NCBI RefSeq assembly: GCF_031844685.1
Contig: NZ_CP134605.1
Span: 6,806,501-6,870,500, forward strand
Direction of reading: 5' to 3'
DNA from: Streptomyces sp. ITFR-21
Lineage (GTDB): Bacteria > Actinomycetota > Actinomycetes > Streptomycetales > Streptomycetaceae
Length of the DNA: 64,000 bases
In this document: one piece after another, positions 36,979 through 45,648 of the stretch
Position numbering within the stretch: the first letter of the stretch is position 1
Layout: each line of letters opens with the position of its first letter
Program-made: the position numbers and the translations under genes
Notes under the pieces: generated by a model
The model's input: the letters and a program-made list of their open reading frames with translations, nothing else
Told to the model about the DNA's origin: nothing
Database searches by the model: none

Positions 36979-37576
36979 GTGTTCCTCCGGGGGAGTCGGT
37001 CGACGTACCACCACCTTCGGCTGCCCCGGTCGTACGGGGGTAGGGCCATCCGGGCGGTTGCCGGGGCCACTGGTCCCGGCGTGCCGCGCGGCCCGCACCG
37101 GAAAGGGCCACCGCCGCGCCCCGCACCGGGAACGGGCGGTGCCGCCGACCGCCGCAGAGCCGGCCGCCGGGCGGCCGAACGGGCCGGGGCAGGGCCCCGA
37201 CGGGACCACAGGGCCGCCCGATCCGGGCCCCGTACCGCCGTCGCCCGGCCGCGCTCGGCGGCTTGCGGGAGGACGGGGAAGGCCGACCGGCGGCGGGGCC
37301 GCGTCGTCCGGACGGCTCCACGGGCCGGGCGGCAGCCGGATCGGCCCGCCGTCCGCCGTGTCCGGCCTCGCCCCCCTGATGCCCGGTACGTCCCCCGCCC
37401 CGGTCTCCGGCGCCCACGCCCCGAGCACGGTGCCCCGAGCCGCCGCCGGCGCCGGGGAGCGCGCCCGCCACCCGAGGCGTCGACCTGCCGGCTAACGGTT
37501 CGACGTACGCGGTGTGTACGGAAGAGGCTGGCCGAAGGTTCGGTTCGGCTAGCATCGGCGGCGCAGGAGGTGCACG
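36979..37576. other. 598-bp intergenic region between phosphoketolase and tap
   Basis: Divergent promoter region. The phosphoketolase-proximal 480 bases are extremely GC-rich with no recognisable gene. The last 90 bases before tap are less extreme (AACGGTTCGACGTACGCGGT, GGTTCGGTTCGGCTAGCATC) and end with the GCAGGAGGTG ribosome binding site of tap. No telomere-like palindrome array is visible here. Confidence 0.5.
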
Positions 37577-39814
37577 ATGTCCGAGTTGTTCGACGCGGTC
37601 GACGCCCTGATCGCAGGCCACTCACCGCTCCCCGCCCCGCCCGAGCGAGAGCGGCTGCGCAAGGCGCACGGGCTGAGCCAGGAACAGGTGGCCGCCGCGC
37701 TCGACGTGCGGCGCGCGACCGTGGTGTCGTGGGAGGCCGGCCGGACCGAACCGCGCCCGCCGCAGCGCGAGGCGTACGCGCGGCTGCTGTCGAAACTCGC
37801 CGAGCTCTATCCGGCCGCGCCGGTTGAGGGGACCACCGCGCCGGTCCCGGTCCCGGCGCCGAGCCCGGCGGCACCGGCGGCGGATCCCCATGCCGGGACG
37901 CCGGCCGCACCGGACCGGCCGGCCGGGCGCCTCCCGCGATCCGGTGCCCCGGCCGACCGCCCGGCCGCCGGCCCCGCCGCGGATTTTGCTTCGGCGGCGC
38001 CGGCCGCGAGCACGGTGCGGTCGCCGCGCCCGGCGGTGCGGAGGCCCGCGGCCGGGCCCGCCCCCGCCGTGCCGGCCGCGGTCGACCCGCGGTTCGCGCA
38101 CGGCCCGCTGGGGGTGCTGGACGGCGACGGGTCCCTGTTCTGCGCGGGCGGCCTGGTCCTGGAGTGTCCGGCGAAGACGGTGCCGGCGCTGGTGGAGTGG
38201 ACGCTGGCGGAGGCGAGACTGGGCGCGGCCCGGCTGCACCGCTCGGGGAAGGACTCCGACCCGCTGATCGTGCTCACCGCCGCGGCGGCGGCCCGGCTCG
38301 GGCTGCCGGACCGCCTCGCCGACCGCCGGGCGATGCGGCTGCCCGAGGACGACAAGGTCGTCCGGCAGATCGCACGCGCGAAGTGGCGGTTGACCAAGCG
38401 GGGCTTCGGCCCCTGGGCCCGTGTGTACCGCCCCGCGCAGGGCGGTACGCGCAACTGCGTGCAGTTGGCGGTGCTGCCGTGGGGCGCGCTGGACGCCCGC
38501 GCGTGGGGGGACGCGGGCGAGCTGCCGCCCGCCGAACTGGCCCGGGTGCTGGCCGCGTACGCCACCCGCGTGCTCACCCCGCGCGGCTCGACCGCCGTCG
38601 CCGGACTGGAGCTGATGTCCGCCCTGCGGCCCGCGACGCGCGCCGTGAAGGACGAGCAGACCGGCTCCTGGGCGTCGGGGCCGGTGCCCGGGTCGCTGAC
38701 GGAGCCGGTGGATCCGGCGCCGCCGGAGGCCCCGGACGAACACCCCGTCGTCGCGGCCCTGTTCCCGCGCGCCCACCAGCGCACCCCGGCCGAGGTCCTC
38801 GACGAGGAGGCGTACGACTGGATCCGCGAACCGGAGCTGCTGACCGACGCCGAGTGCGCCCGGCCGTACGCGGTCGGCGTCGACGTCAACACCGCGTTCC
38901 TCGCCGCCGCCAACCGGCTGGTCGTCGGCCTGTCGGGACCGGTGCACGTCAAGGCGCCGCGCTTCGACAGGACGGTGCCCGGCTCCTGGCTGGTGGACCT
39001 GTCCGGCATCGAGCTGGACCCGCGGCTGCCGTCGCCGTTCACCCCGCACGGCCGCCGGCCCGAGGGCCCCGCCTGGTACGCCACCCCCACCGTGGCGTAC
39101 GCGGCCGAGCTGATCGACGCCTACCGCCTGCCGGTCGCCCTCTCGCCGATCGAGGCGTACCTGCGGACCGGGGCGGGCCCGTACCTGGACCCCTGGTACA
39201 AGCACCTGGCCGACGCGTACAAGGCGACGATGGCCGATCTGGGCGTGACCGCCGACCTCACCCCGGCCGGCTTCCTCGCGGCGATGGAGGGCCACAAGGC
39301 CGGCGACCCGGGCATGGCGGCGGTGCTGTCGGCGATCAAGTCGACGGTCAAGGGCGGCATCGGCAAGCTGCGCGAGCGCCCGCAGGGCACCGCGTACCGG
39401 CCGGGGGAGCGGTGGCCGGCGCTGGAGCGTCCGACCTGGCGTCCGGACATCCGGGCCGCGGTCATTTCCGCCGCCCGGGTCAACATGCACCGCAAGCTGC
39501 TCAGGACCGCGCTGGCCACCCAGACCGCGCCGGCTCCGGCGGGAGCGGTGGCCTTCGGCGAGGACGCGCTGCTGCCGGTCGCGGTGCTCTCGGACTGCGC
39601 GGTCTACCCCTCCGGCGGTCCGTCGCCGCTGGACGTCCTGCCGTACGGCCCGGACGGCACGGCCGCCCCGGGAACCTTCCGGCTGGGCGTCTCACCCGGG
39701 ATGGTCAAGCACGAGGGCACCCAACCCCTGTTCTGGGCGGTGGAACTGATGGAGCAGCGGCACAACCCGGCCCGGCACATCAAGGGCGCCGGCACCGAAG
39801 ACGACGGGGAGTAG
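37577..39814 (+). CDS. tap: Telomere-associated protein Tap
   Basis: A 745-residue protein of linear Streptomyces replicons. The N-terminal helix-turn-helix (about 24-58: RLRKAHGLSQEQVAAALDV, RRATVVSWEAGRTEPRPP) is the most conserved part. A Pro/Ala-rich linker (about 80-170) follows, then a large C-terminal domain. That domain has spaced acidic motifs reminiscent of a DNA polymerase: GVDVNTAFLAAAN (Asp436), IKSTVKGGIGKL (588-598) and AVLSDCAVYPS (Asp673). Tap is known to bind the 3' overhang of telomeres, recruit the terminal protein, and promote its deoxynucleotidylation. It is 6 bases upstream of tpg. ATG 37577 follows GCAGGAGGTG. Confidence 0.93.
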   Translation: MSELFDAVDALIAGHSPLPAPPERERLRKAHGLSQEQVAAALDVRRATVVSWEAGRTEPRPPQREAYARLLSKLAELYPAAPVEGTTAPVPVPAPSPAAPAADPHAGTPAAPDRPAGRLPRSGAPADRPAAGPAADFASAAPAASTVRSPRPAVRRPAAGPAPAVPAAVDPRFAHGPLGVLDGDGSLFCAGGLVLECPAKTVPALVEWTLAEARLGAARLHRSGKDSDPLIVLTAAAAARLGLPDRLADRRAMRLPEDDKVVRQIARAKWRLTKRGFGPWARVYRPAQGGTRNCVQLAVLPWGALDARAWGDAGELPPAELARVLAAYATRVLTPRGSTAVAGLELMSALRPATRAVKDEQTGSWASGPVPGSLTEPVDPAPPEAPDEHPVVAALFPRAHQRTPAEVLDEEAYDWIREPELLTDAECARPYAVGVDVNTAFLAAANRLVVGLSGPVHVKAPRFDRTVPGSWLVDLSGIELDPRLPSPFTPHGRRPEGPAWYATPTVAYAAELIDAYRLPVALSPIEAYLRTGAGPYLDPWYKHLADAYKATMADLGVTADLTPAGFLAAMEGHKAGDPGMAAVLSAIKSTVKGGIGKLRERPQGTAYRPGERWPALERPTWRPDIRAAVISAARVNMHRKLLRTALATQTAPAPAGAVAFGEDALLPVAVLSDCAVYPSGGPSPLDVLPYGPDGTAAPGTFRLGVSPGMVKHEGTQPLFWAVELMEQRHNPARHIKGAGTEDDGE

Positions 39815-39820
39815 CGGCCG

Positions 39821-40378
39821 ATGGGCATCGTCGGGGACAGCTTGGACCGGGCCGCCGCCGCCACGGCCACCCGCCCCATCCCGAAGTCCGCGCAGGCGCG
39901 GATGCGGTTCCTGGTCAAGCAGGCCAAGGGCTCCACCCGGATCGCGGCCGAACGGCTCGGTGTCTCCCAGCGCACGGTGGAGCGCTACCTCAAGGGCCAG
40001 CTCCGCCGCCCCCGCGCGGATCTGGCGGCCCGTCTGGAGCGCGAGGTCCGCAAGGACTGGCAGCCGCGGATCAAGGGCCGGGCGAGGAAGCGCGCCGCCT
40101 CCTCGGGCGGCATCGTGATCGAGACCCGCGCCCGGTTCGGCTTCACCGCCGCCCCCGGCTCCACCGACGACGGCCGGATGCGCCGTATCACCCAGCACCT
40201 GCCCCCCACCTACGCCGCTCGCCTCTTCGACGCCCAGACCGCCGGCGCCACCGAGCAGCAGCTCCGGGCCATCGCCGCCGAGGGACTCCAGGAGATCTAC
40301 TTCAAGGACCGCGGCCGCCGCGCGGACGGCCTGGAGGTGGAGTTCACCGACATCGACTACATCGAGCTCGACTTCTGA
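39821..40378 (+). CDS. tpg: Telomere terminal protein Tpg
   Basis: A 185-residue protein that is covalently attached to the 5' ends of linear Streptomyces chromosomes and primes end patching. It shows the helix-turn-helix GSTRIAAERLGVSQRTVERY (about 37-57), a basic stretch VRKDWQPRIKGRARKRAASS and the acidic C-terminus FTDIDYIELDF. In the S. coelicolor protein Thr114 receives the first deoxynucleotide; here Thr115 in APGSTDDGRM is the likely equivalent. The length fits the family. Co-transcribed with tap (6-base gap). Its presence implies a linear replicon. Confidence 0.95.
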   Translation: MGIVGDSLDRAAAATATRPIPKSAQARMRFLVKQAKGSTRIAAERLGVSQRTVERYLKGQLRRPRADLAARLEREVRKDWQPRIKGRARKRAASSGGIVIETRARFGFTAAPGSTDDGRMRRITQHLPPTYAARLFDAQTAGATEQQLRAIAAEGLQEIYFKDRGRRADGLEVEFTDIDYIELDF

Positions 40379-40390
40379 ACCGCCTCCGGC

Positions 40391-40412
40391 GCGGCCGGCC
40401 CGGTCCGGCCGC
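40391..40412 (+). terminator. GC hairpin after tpg
   Basis: GCGGCCGG and CCGGCCGC pair as an 8-bp stem around CCCGGT, 12 bases after the tpg stop. There is no T-run. Confidence 0.5.
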
Positions 40413-40489
40413 ACGAGCCGAAGCACGATAGTCGTCACATGGGCAGTCTTGTTGTCACCCTGCGAGTGCGGCGCCGGAAGGTCGTCCTC

Positions 40490-41014
40490 TCAGCTCTTGA
40501 CGGCCTCTGCGATCTGCTGGGCGGCCTGGGCGGGGGTGAGGCGCGTGGTGTCGACGACCTCGGCCTCGGCGTGCAGCCACGTGCGGGCCGCCTCGGCGTA
40601 GGGCTCGAGGTATTGGAGCCGGAAAGGGGAGTTGGGGCCGAGAACGGTGTCGCCCGCGATGCGAGCGCGGAGGGTGTCCTGGTCGGCGTGTAGGACGAAG
40701 TGCCGGACCAGAATGTCGTGCTCGGCAAGGCCTGAGCTGATCTCGCGCCAGTACTGCTCGACCAGGATGGTCATGGGCACCACCAGGGTTCCGCCGGTGT
40801 AGTCCAGGACGCGTCGGGCGGTCTCGACCACGAGCGGTCGCCAGGGCGGCCAGTGCTGGAAGTTGTCCGTCGCGGGCAGTCCTGGCTTGATGTCCATGAG
40901 TGTCTCGCCGACTTTCTCGGCGTCGAAGACCCGTGCGTCCGGGATCAGCTGCTGGACGAGTGCGCTGGTCGTCGTCTTGCCCGCGCCGTGAGTGCCGTTG
41001 AGCCATACGATCAT
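40490..41014 (-). CDS. P-loop kinase/TmrB-like ATP-binding protein
   Basis: A 174-residue nucleotide-binding protein. It starts MIVWLNGTHGAGKTTTSALV with the Walker A GTHGAGKT, followed by FDAEKVGETLMDIKPGLP, a pattern found in TmrB-like proteins (tunicamycin resistance of Bacillus) and adenylylsulfate/shikimate kinase-like proteins. The lid region is LHADQDTLRARIAGDTVLGP. Soluble, no membrane helix. The start ATG at 41014 is set by the P-loop position. It ends about 110 bases from tpg on the other strand. The substrate is unknown. Confidence 0.8.
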   Translation of the reverse strand: MIVWLNGTHGAGKTTTSALVQQLIPDARVFDAEKVGETLMDIKPGLPATDNFQHWPPWRPLVVETARRVLDYTGGTLVVPMTILVEQYWREISSGLAEHDILVRHFVLHADQDTLRARIAGDTVLGPNSPFRLQYLEPYAEAARTWLHAEAEVVDTTRLTPAQAAQQIAEAVKS

Positions 41015-41024
41015 GGACCTGACG

Positions 41025-41537
41025 CTAGCGTCTGCGGGCTGCTGGGACAGGGAGTGTGGAGGATCCGGTGCGGTCGATCGCCTTGGCCAGGAGCCTGGCG
41101 TGGTCTTCGGGCAGTGCTTTGATGGCGCCGCAGTAGGGCTGATAGTCCGTTGTGCGGAGCCAGTGGAAGACGTTGTGCGGCTCTCGGAGCCAGACAGCAG
41201 AGATGGCGTCGAGGGACCGCCCGAAGTCGCGGGCTGTGCCGCTGGTGCGGAGGTGGCGGTGCAGCAGTTGTGTGTAGCCGTTCCTCTTGCCCTGGGGGTT
41301 GATCCCGAGGAACTGGGCGGCTTCGTCGAGGCTGCCGCCGCGGGCGCGCCGGACGAGGAAGACCGAGGCACTGCGTCGGCGCATCTTGGGGGCGATGGCG
41401 GAGAGGAAGCCGAGGTGATGGTCGGCGGGGGCTTGGGGCAGGAACGCGGGGATGTGTTCGGGGCGCAGGCCGACGCCGGTGGAGGGGCGGCGGAGTCCGC
41501 CTTTGCCGGTGCGCCGGAAGGTTGAGGGGCCTCGCAT
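41025..41537 (-). pseudogene. TniQ-like protein, C-terminal fragment
   Basis: About 170 residues that look like the end of a TniQ/TnsD-type transposition target-selector: RRRSASVFLVRRARGGSLDE, AAQFLGINPQGKRNGYTQLL and RTSGTARDFGRSLDAISAVW. The zinc-finger N-terminal part that should precede it is absent, and the sequence directly upstream is the end of an IS3 fragment. So it is probably the leftover of a Tn7-like element cut by later insertions. Confidence 0.5.
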
Positions 41538-41565
41538 TTTCCGGACAGTGATCTGACAGTTTATT

Positions 41566-41847
41566 TCACGCGGCTATACGAAACTCCATGTATTCGGCGT
41601 GAACTTCTCGCGGTGGGCGGTATCCGACAGCCGAGTGGAGGCGTTTGTGATTGTACCAGAGTTCGATGTATCGGGTGATGTCCTGTCGGGCGTCCTCTCG
41701 GGTCGGGTAAGTCACGCGGGAAACCCGCTCGTTCTTCAGAGCGCCGAAGAATGATTCCGCCATCGCGTTATCCCAGCAGACGCCGGTACGTCCGGATGAC
41801 CGGCGGAGTCCGAACTGTTTCAGCGTCGCCGCGAACTCGGCGGACAT
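41566..41847 (-). pseudogene. IS3-family transposase OrfB, C-terminal fragment
   Basis: 93 residues of the integrase core end: LRRSSGRTGVCWDNAMAESF (with the third catalytic region), FGALKNERVSRVTYPTREDA and LWYNHKRLHSAVGYRPPREV. The N-terminal two thirds, including the first two catalytic Asp residues, are missing beyond 41848. The end of the old element (CAGTGATCTGACAG) can still be seen near 41548-41560. On the other side lies a different fragment (HKHRYGTDGYPVLKIMVLCD, ending at 41848) that I cannot assign. Confidence 0.8.
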
Positions 41848-42046
41848 TTAGTCGCACAGCACCATGATCTTGAGCACCGGGTATCCGTCCGTGCCATAGC
41901 GGTGCTTGTGCTTACCCAGCCATGCACAGACTCGCGGCCGGTCAGGGGCCTTGGTGGAGCTGCACCCGTCGAAGTGAGCTGCACTGATCTTTGTGGAGTT
42001 CTTGAAGCCTGGGTTACGATTCCGGGCGTAAGGAGAGGCACGAGCA

Positions 42047-42358
42047 ATGCCAGCACCCCGTAAGTACCCTGATGAGCTTCGTGAGCGCGCGATCCGTGAG
42101 GTCCGCTCCACGGGCCGCCCGGTGGCCCATGTCGCCCGCGACCTGGGTATCCACAAGGAAGCCCTGCGCGGCTGGGTCCGCCAGGCCGAGGCGGACGCCG
42201 GTGAGCGTGACGACCGGCTCACCACTGCCGAGAGGGATGAGCTGAAGGAACTCCGGAAGGAGAACGGCGAGTTGAGGCGGGCCAACGAGATTTTGAAGGC
42301 CGCCTCGGTGTTTTTTGCGCAGGAGATCGACCGTCCCCGGACGAGGCCGAGCAGGTGA
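42047..42358 (+). CDS. IS3-family transposase OrfA
   Basis: 103 residues. Helix-turn-helix region YPDELRERAIREVRSTGRPV and ARDLGIHKEALRGWVRQAEA, then a leucine-zipper-like coiled coil ERDELKELRKENGELRRANE. A T6G tract at 42311-42317 (GTGTTTTTTGC) is a candidate site for -1 frameshifting to make the OrfAB fusion; the -1 frame is open from there into OrfB. The stop TGA overlaps the OrfB GTG (GTGA). Confidence 0.88.
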   Translation: MPAPRKYPDELRERAIREVRSTGRPVAHVARDLGIHKEALRGWVRQAEADAGERDDRLTTAERDELKELRKENGELRRANEILKAASVFFAQEIDRPRTRPSR

Positions 42359-43239
42359 TCGACCGCCTGCGCGACGAGGGCCTCGGGGTCGATCCCGTCT
42401 GCCGGGTGCTGAATCTGTCCCCGTCGACCTACTTCGCCCGCAAGTCTCGGCCGAAGTCTCCTCGCCGCCTGCGCGATGAAGAGCTGAAACCGCTGGTCAC
42501 GGCCGTGTGGGAGGACTCCGGCCGGACGTACGGGGCCCGCCGGGTCGCCCGCGCGCTGGTCCGCGCCGGCCACCAGGTGGCACGTTGCACGGTCGAGCGG
42601 CTGATGCGCGAGCTCGGCATCGAAGGCGTCATCCGCGGCCAGCGGCGCCGCACCACCATCCCGGAACCGTCCGCCCCGCGCCCGCCGGACCTGGTCAACC
42701 GCCGCTTCACCGCCGAGCGCCCGAACCGGCTGTGGCTGGCCGACCTGACCTACATCCGCACCTGGTCCGGCTGGGTCTACGTCGCCTTCGTCCTGGACGT
42801 GTTCTCCCGCCGGATCGTGGGCTGGCAGGCCGCCACCCACATGCGCACCGACCTGCCACTGGACGCGCTGGAGATGGCGCTGTGGCGGCAGAGGATCAAG
42901 AAGGACGCCGACCTGATCCACCACAGCGACAGAGGGTCGCAATACGTGTCCATTCGGTATACGGAACGTCTCGCTGAAGTCGGCGCCTCGGCGTCGGTCG
43001 GCTCCGTCGCGGACAGTTACGACAATGCGATGGCCGAGGCCCTGAACGGCACGTTCAAAGCCGAGTTGATCGAGCATCAGGGGCCATGGCAGGACTTCGA
43101 CGAGGTCGAACGGGCCGTCTTCCAGTGGGTCGCGTGGTACAACGCTGAACGGCTCCACTCCGCCCTCGGCTACCTCCCGCCCGACGAGTACGAACAGGCG
43201 TATTGGGCGCAACTGGAGCAAGCCCCGCTGACCGCTTGA
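42355..43239 (+). CDS. IS3-family transposase OrfB (integrase core)
   Basis: 294 residues with the DDE integrase fold. HTH_21 region LRDEELKPLVTAVWEDSGRT; the catalytic residues are Asp in NRLWLADLTYIRTW, Asp in LIHHSDRGSQYVS and Glu in DNAMAEALNGTFKAELI. The end AVFQWVAWYNAERLHSALGY is typical. Intact, so with OrfA the element may be active. GTG at 42355 is the stand-alone start. Confidence 0.9.
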   Translation: MIDRLRDEGLGVDPVCRVLNLSPSTYFARKSRPKSPRRLRDEELKPLVTAVWEDSGRTYGARRVARALVRAGHQVARCTVERLMRELGIEGVIRGQRRRTTIPEPSAPRPPDLVNRRFTAERPNRLWLADLTYIRTWSGWVYVAFVLDVFSRRIVGWQAATHMRTDLPLDALEMALWRQRIKKDADLIHHSDRGSQYVSIRYTERLAEVGASASVGSVADSYDNAMAEALNGTFKAELIEHQGPWQDFDEVERAVFQWVAWYNAERLHSALGYLPPDEYEQAYWAQLEQAPLTA

Positions 43240-43377
43240 TCACACGATCGCAGACTCCACGAAACTCAGGGCACCTCAGGACCCCACGGAGGTCCGCCGT
43301 TGGATCACGGCCTTCATCCGCATCGAATTCCTAGAGACCGGCCTGTTCTTCTGGAAAACCACCTGGAACAGCATGGG

Positions 43378-44744
43378 GAGTGTCTAATAAACGGCGGATC
43401 TGTTGATCATGGAGACGCCAAGTGAGTGAGATGACCATCGAGCACGAGTCCGTGGCTGAGCCGGTCGCTGTGGCCGCGTCGGACGAGCAGTTGATCGCGA
43501 TGCTGGTCGACCGGGCTCGGAACGAGGGCCTGCAGCTGACCGGCGAGGGCGGGCTTCTGCAACAGCTGACGAAGCGGGTGCTGGAGTCTGCCCTGGAGGG
43601 CGAGATCACCGGCCACCTCGGCTACGGCAAACACGACGCGGCCGGCCGGAACACCGGCAACAGCCGCAACGGCACCCGGTCCAAGACCGTGCTGACCGAT
43701 GTCGGACCGGTCGAGGTGAAGGTGCCCCGGGACGTGGAGGGCAGCTTCGAGCCGCAGATCGTCAGGAAGCGGCAGCGACGGCTGACCGGCGTCGACGAGA
43801 TGGTGCTGTCGCTGTCCGCGAAGGGACTCACCCACGGGGAGATCTCCGCGCATCTGGCCGAGGTCTACGGCGCCGAGGTCTCCAAGCAGACCATCTCAAC
43901 GATCACCGACCAGGTGATGGAGGGCATGGCCGAATGGCAGAACCGGCCACTTGACCGTGTCTATCCCGTTTTGTTCGTCGATGCCATCAACGTCAAGATC
44001 AGGGACGGGAAGGTCGCGAACCGGCCCGTCTACGTCGTCATGGCCGTCACCGTCGAAGGCACCCGCGACATCCTCGGCATCTGGGCCGGCGACGGCGGCG
44101 AGGGAGCGAAATACTGGCTGCAGGTCTTCACCGAGCTCAAGAACCGCGGCCTGGACGACGTGCTGATGTTGGTCTGCGACGGGCTCAAGGGCCTGCCCGA
44201 CGCGGTCGAGACGGTCTGGCCCCGCACCATCGTGCAAACCTGCATCGTCCACCTCCTGCGCAACAGCTTCCGCTACGCGGCCCGCCAGGACTGGGACAAG
44301 ATCGCCAAGGCGCTCAAGCCCGTCTGCACCGCACCGAACGAGGCCGCGGCGGCCGAACGCTTCGGGGAGTTCCAGGACGCCTGGGGGAAGAAGTACCCGG
44401 CGATCATCAAACTGTGGGAGAACGCCTGGGCCGAGTTCGTGCCCTTCCTCTCCTTCGACGTCGAGATCCGCACAGTCATCTGCTCGACGAACGCCATCGA
44501 GTCCGTCAACGCCCGCATACGCAAGGCCGTCCGGGCCCGCGGACACTTCCCCACCGAGGCCGCCGCCCTGAAGTGCATCTACCTGGCACTGATGAGCCTG
44601 GACCCGACCGGCAAGGGCCGCAAGCGCTGGACCATGCGCTGGAAGGCACCCTTGAACGCCTTCCAGATCGCCTTCGAAGGCCGGCTCACCCCGGCCAACA
44701 ACTGAACCTCAACAGCCAAGATCAGCCGTTAAATTGACAGACCC
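43378..44744 (+). mobile_element. IS256-family insertion sequence
   Basis: The right end reads, inverted, GGGTCTGTCAATTTAACGGC, a common IS256 terminal repeat in actinomycetes; the left end GTGTCTAATAAACGGCGGATC (from about 43380) is a poorer copy. One full transposase gene lies inside. No 8-9 base target duplication is visible. A cut coding remnant (RWITAFIRIEFLETGLFFWK) borders it on the left, and the right end forms the last codon of the pentapeptide-repeat gene. Confidence 0.75.
43422..44705 (+). CDS. IS256-family (Mutator) transposase
   Basis: 427 residues, normal family length. N-terminal SALEGEITGHLGYGKHDAAG and NTGNSRNGTRSKTVLTDVGP; catalytic Asp in YPVLFVDAINVKIRDGKVAN, second Asp in VLMLVCDGLKGLPDAVETVW, and Glu in TVICSTNAIESVNARIRKAV. 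No disruption, so it may be active. GTG at 43422 or ATG at 43431 can start it. Confidence 0.92.
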   Translation: MSEMTIEHESVAEPVAVAASDEQLIAMLVDRARNEGLQLTGEGGLLQQLTKRVLESALEGEITGHLGYGKHDAAGRNTGNSRNGTRSKTVLTDVGPVEVKVPRDVEGSFEPQIVRKRQRRLTGVDEMVLSLSAKGLTHGEISAHLAEVYGAEVSKQTISTITDQVMEGMAEWQNRPLDRVYPVLFVDAINVKIRDGKVANRPVYVVMAVTVEGTRDILGIWAGDGGEGAKYWLQVFTELKNRGLDDVLMLVCDGLKGLPDAVETVWPRTIVQTCIVHLLRNSFRYAARQDWDKIAKALKPVCTAPNEAAAAERFGEFQDAWGKKYPAIIKLWENAWAEFVPFLSFDVEIRTVICSTNAIESVNARIRKAVRARGHFPTEAAALKCIYLALMSLDPTGKGRKRWTMRWKAPLNAFQIAFEGRLTPANN

Positions 44745-45070
44745 TACCTGAGCGTCGCATCAGTCAGCTTCGCCTCGTCCAGATACGCGTCGTGCAGGTT
44801 TGCGCGGGTCAAGTTGGCGCCGGTCAGATCCGCGCGCAGGACGGTCGTCCGGCTCAGGTTCGCGCCGGCCAGGTCAGCGCGGGTCAAGTTAGCGGCGGAT
44901 AGCTCCGAGGCGGTCAGCTGCGCTCCGCGCAGATCCACGCCGATCAGCTGTTCCCCCCGCAGCATCGCACCGAACAGCTCTAATCCGCCTACGTCGGCGT
45001 TGGCTCGCAAGATCGTCTCGGGAAGATTTGATCTTCCCACTGTTGCCTCTTCCAGGTAACTCACTGCCAC
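44744..45070 (-). CDS. Pentapeptide-repeat protein, probably 3'-truncated by IS256
   Basis: 108 residues, of which about 80 are A(D/N)LXX-type repeats: LIGVDLRGAQLTASELSAAN, LTRADLAGANLSRTTVLRAD and LTGANLTRANLHDAYLDEAK. These build a right-handed quadrilateral beta-helix, as in gyrase-protecting Qnr/MfpA proteins or adaptor proteins. The stop codon (44744-44746) falls at the end of the IS256 element, so the native protein was probably longer. Confidence 0.75.
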   Translation of the reverse strand: MAVSYLEEATVGRSNLPETILRANADVGGLELFGAMLRGEQLIGVDLRGAQLTASELSAANLTRADLAGANLSRTTVLRADLTGANLTRANLHDAYLDEAKLTDATLR

Positions 45071-45173
45071 GAATGTCAGAGCGTCGGTCGGGGATGGGCC
45101 TCGTCGGCGGTGATGCCGACGAGGTCGGCGACCTCACCGGGCCCGTCGTCGTCTTCGAAGTGCTGATGTGCGC

Positions 45174-45576
45174 TCAGGCGCGATACGGCTTGTGCTTGTT
45201 GATCCACTCGCCGGCCGGAATGGTGGTGCGCTGGTATGCCACCGCGGCGTCCTGGTTCAGGGGGTAGACAGGCCGCGGTCGGCGAACTCGGCGCTGATCT
45301 GCCAGGTGGGGAGACCAGGGAGAAACGCAAAGGCCCATGTGGGGCGAAGTCGTCGACGCGGAAGCCGGTGTCGGCCACGGGATGGGACTGGCCGTTGTAT
45401 GAGATCGGCGGGCCTTCGCTCGGACCGGCGCGCCATTGCCAGGGCCATTCCAGGCCGAGCAGGGGGTACGGGGGGCGTTCGGTCTGCTCGACGGGGATGA
45501 TGAAGCCGGCCATCACGTTCTCCAGGTCCACGCCGGCGCCGAGGATATTCGCGCCCTGCTCGTCGCACCACTGCAT
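45174..45576 (-). pseudogene. Hypothetical protein, two frameshifts
   Basis: Coding-like segments in three frames join to one protein: MQWCDEQGANILGAGVDLEN and GFIIPVEQTERPPYPLLGLE in the first, AFLPGLPTWQISAEFADRGL in the second, and VYPLNQDAAVAYQRTTIPAG with WINKHKPYRA and stop at 45174-45176 in the third. GAGGAG stands before the ATG at 45576, but the open frame reaches further up (SLRDAARSQRRREELAW). I do not recognise the family. Confidence 0.55.
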
Positions 45577-45648
45577 CCACGCCAGCTCCTCGCGGCGACG
45601 CTGTGACCGTGCGGCGTCACGCAGCGAGCCGCGGGAAGAGAAGGTATC

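Larger units (their letters stand above)
41980..43273 (+). mobile_element. IS3-family insertion sequence, complete
   Basis: The ends TGCACTGATCTTTGTGGAGT (41980-41999) and, inverted, TGCCCTGAGTTTCGTGGAGT (43254-43273) match at 15 of 20 positions and start with the TG expected for IS3. The two overlapping transposase frames fill the element. The bases outside the two ends do not match, so no target duplication is visible; this suggests later rearrangement of a flank. Confidence 0.8.

Noticed and set aside
36979..37576. Telomere or replication origin next to tap
   Set aside because: GC-rich, but no set of spaced palindromes or iterons; tap-tpg are usually internal to the telomere.
41848..43221. 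Minus-strand open frame over the IS3 element ending HKHRYGTDGYPVLKIMVLCD
   Set aside because: Only the last 35 residues or so look like coding sequence (a cut fragment outside the IS); the rest is antisense of OrfB.
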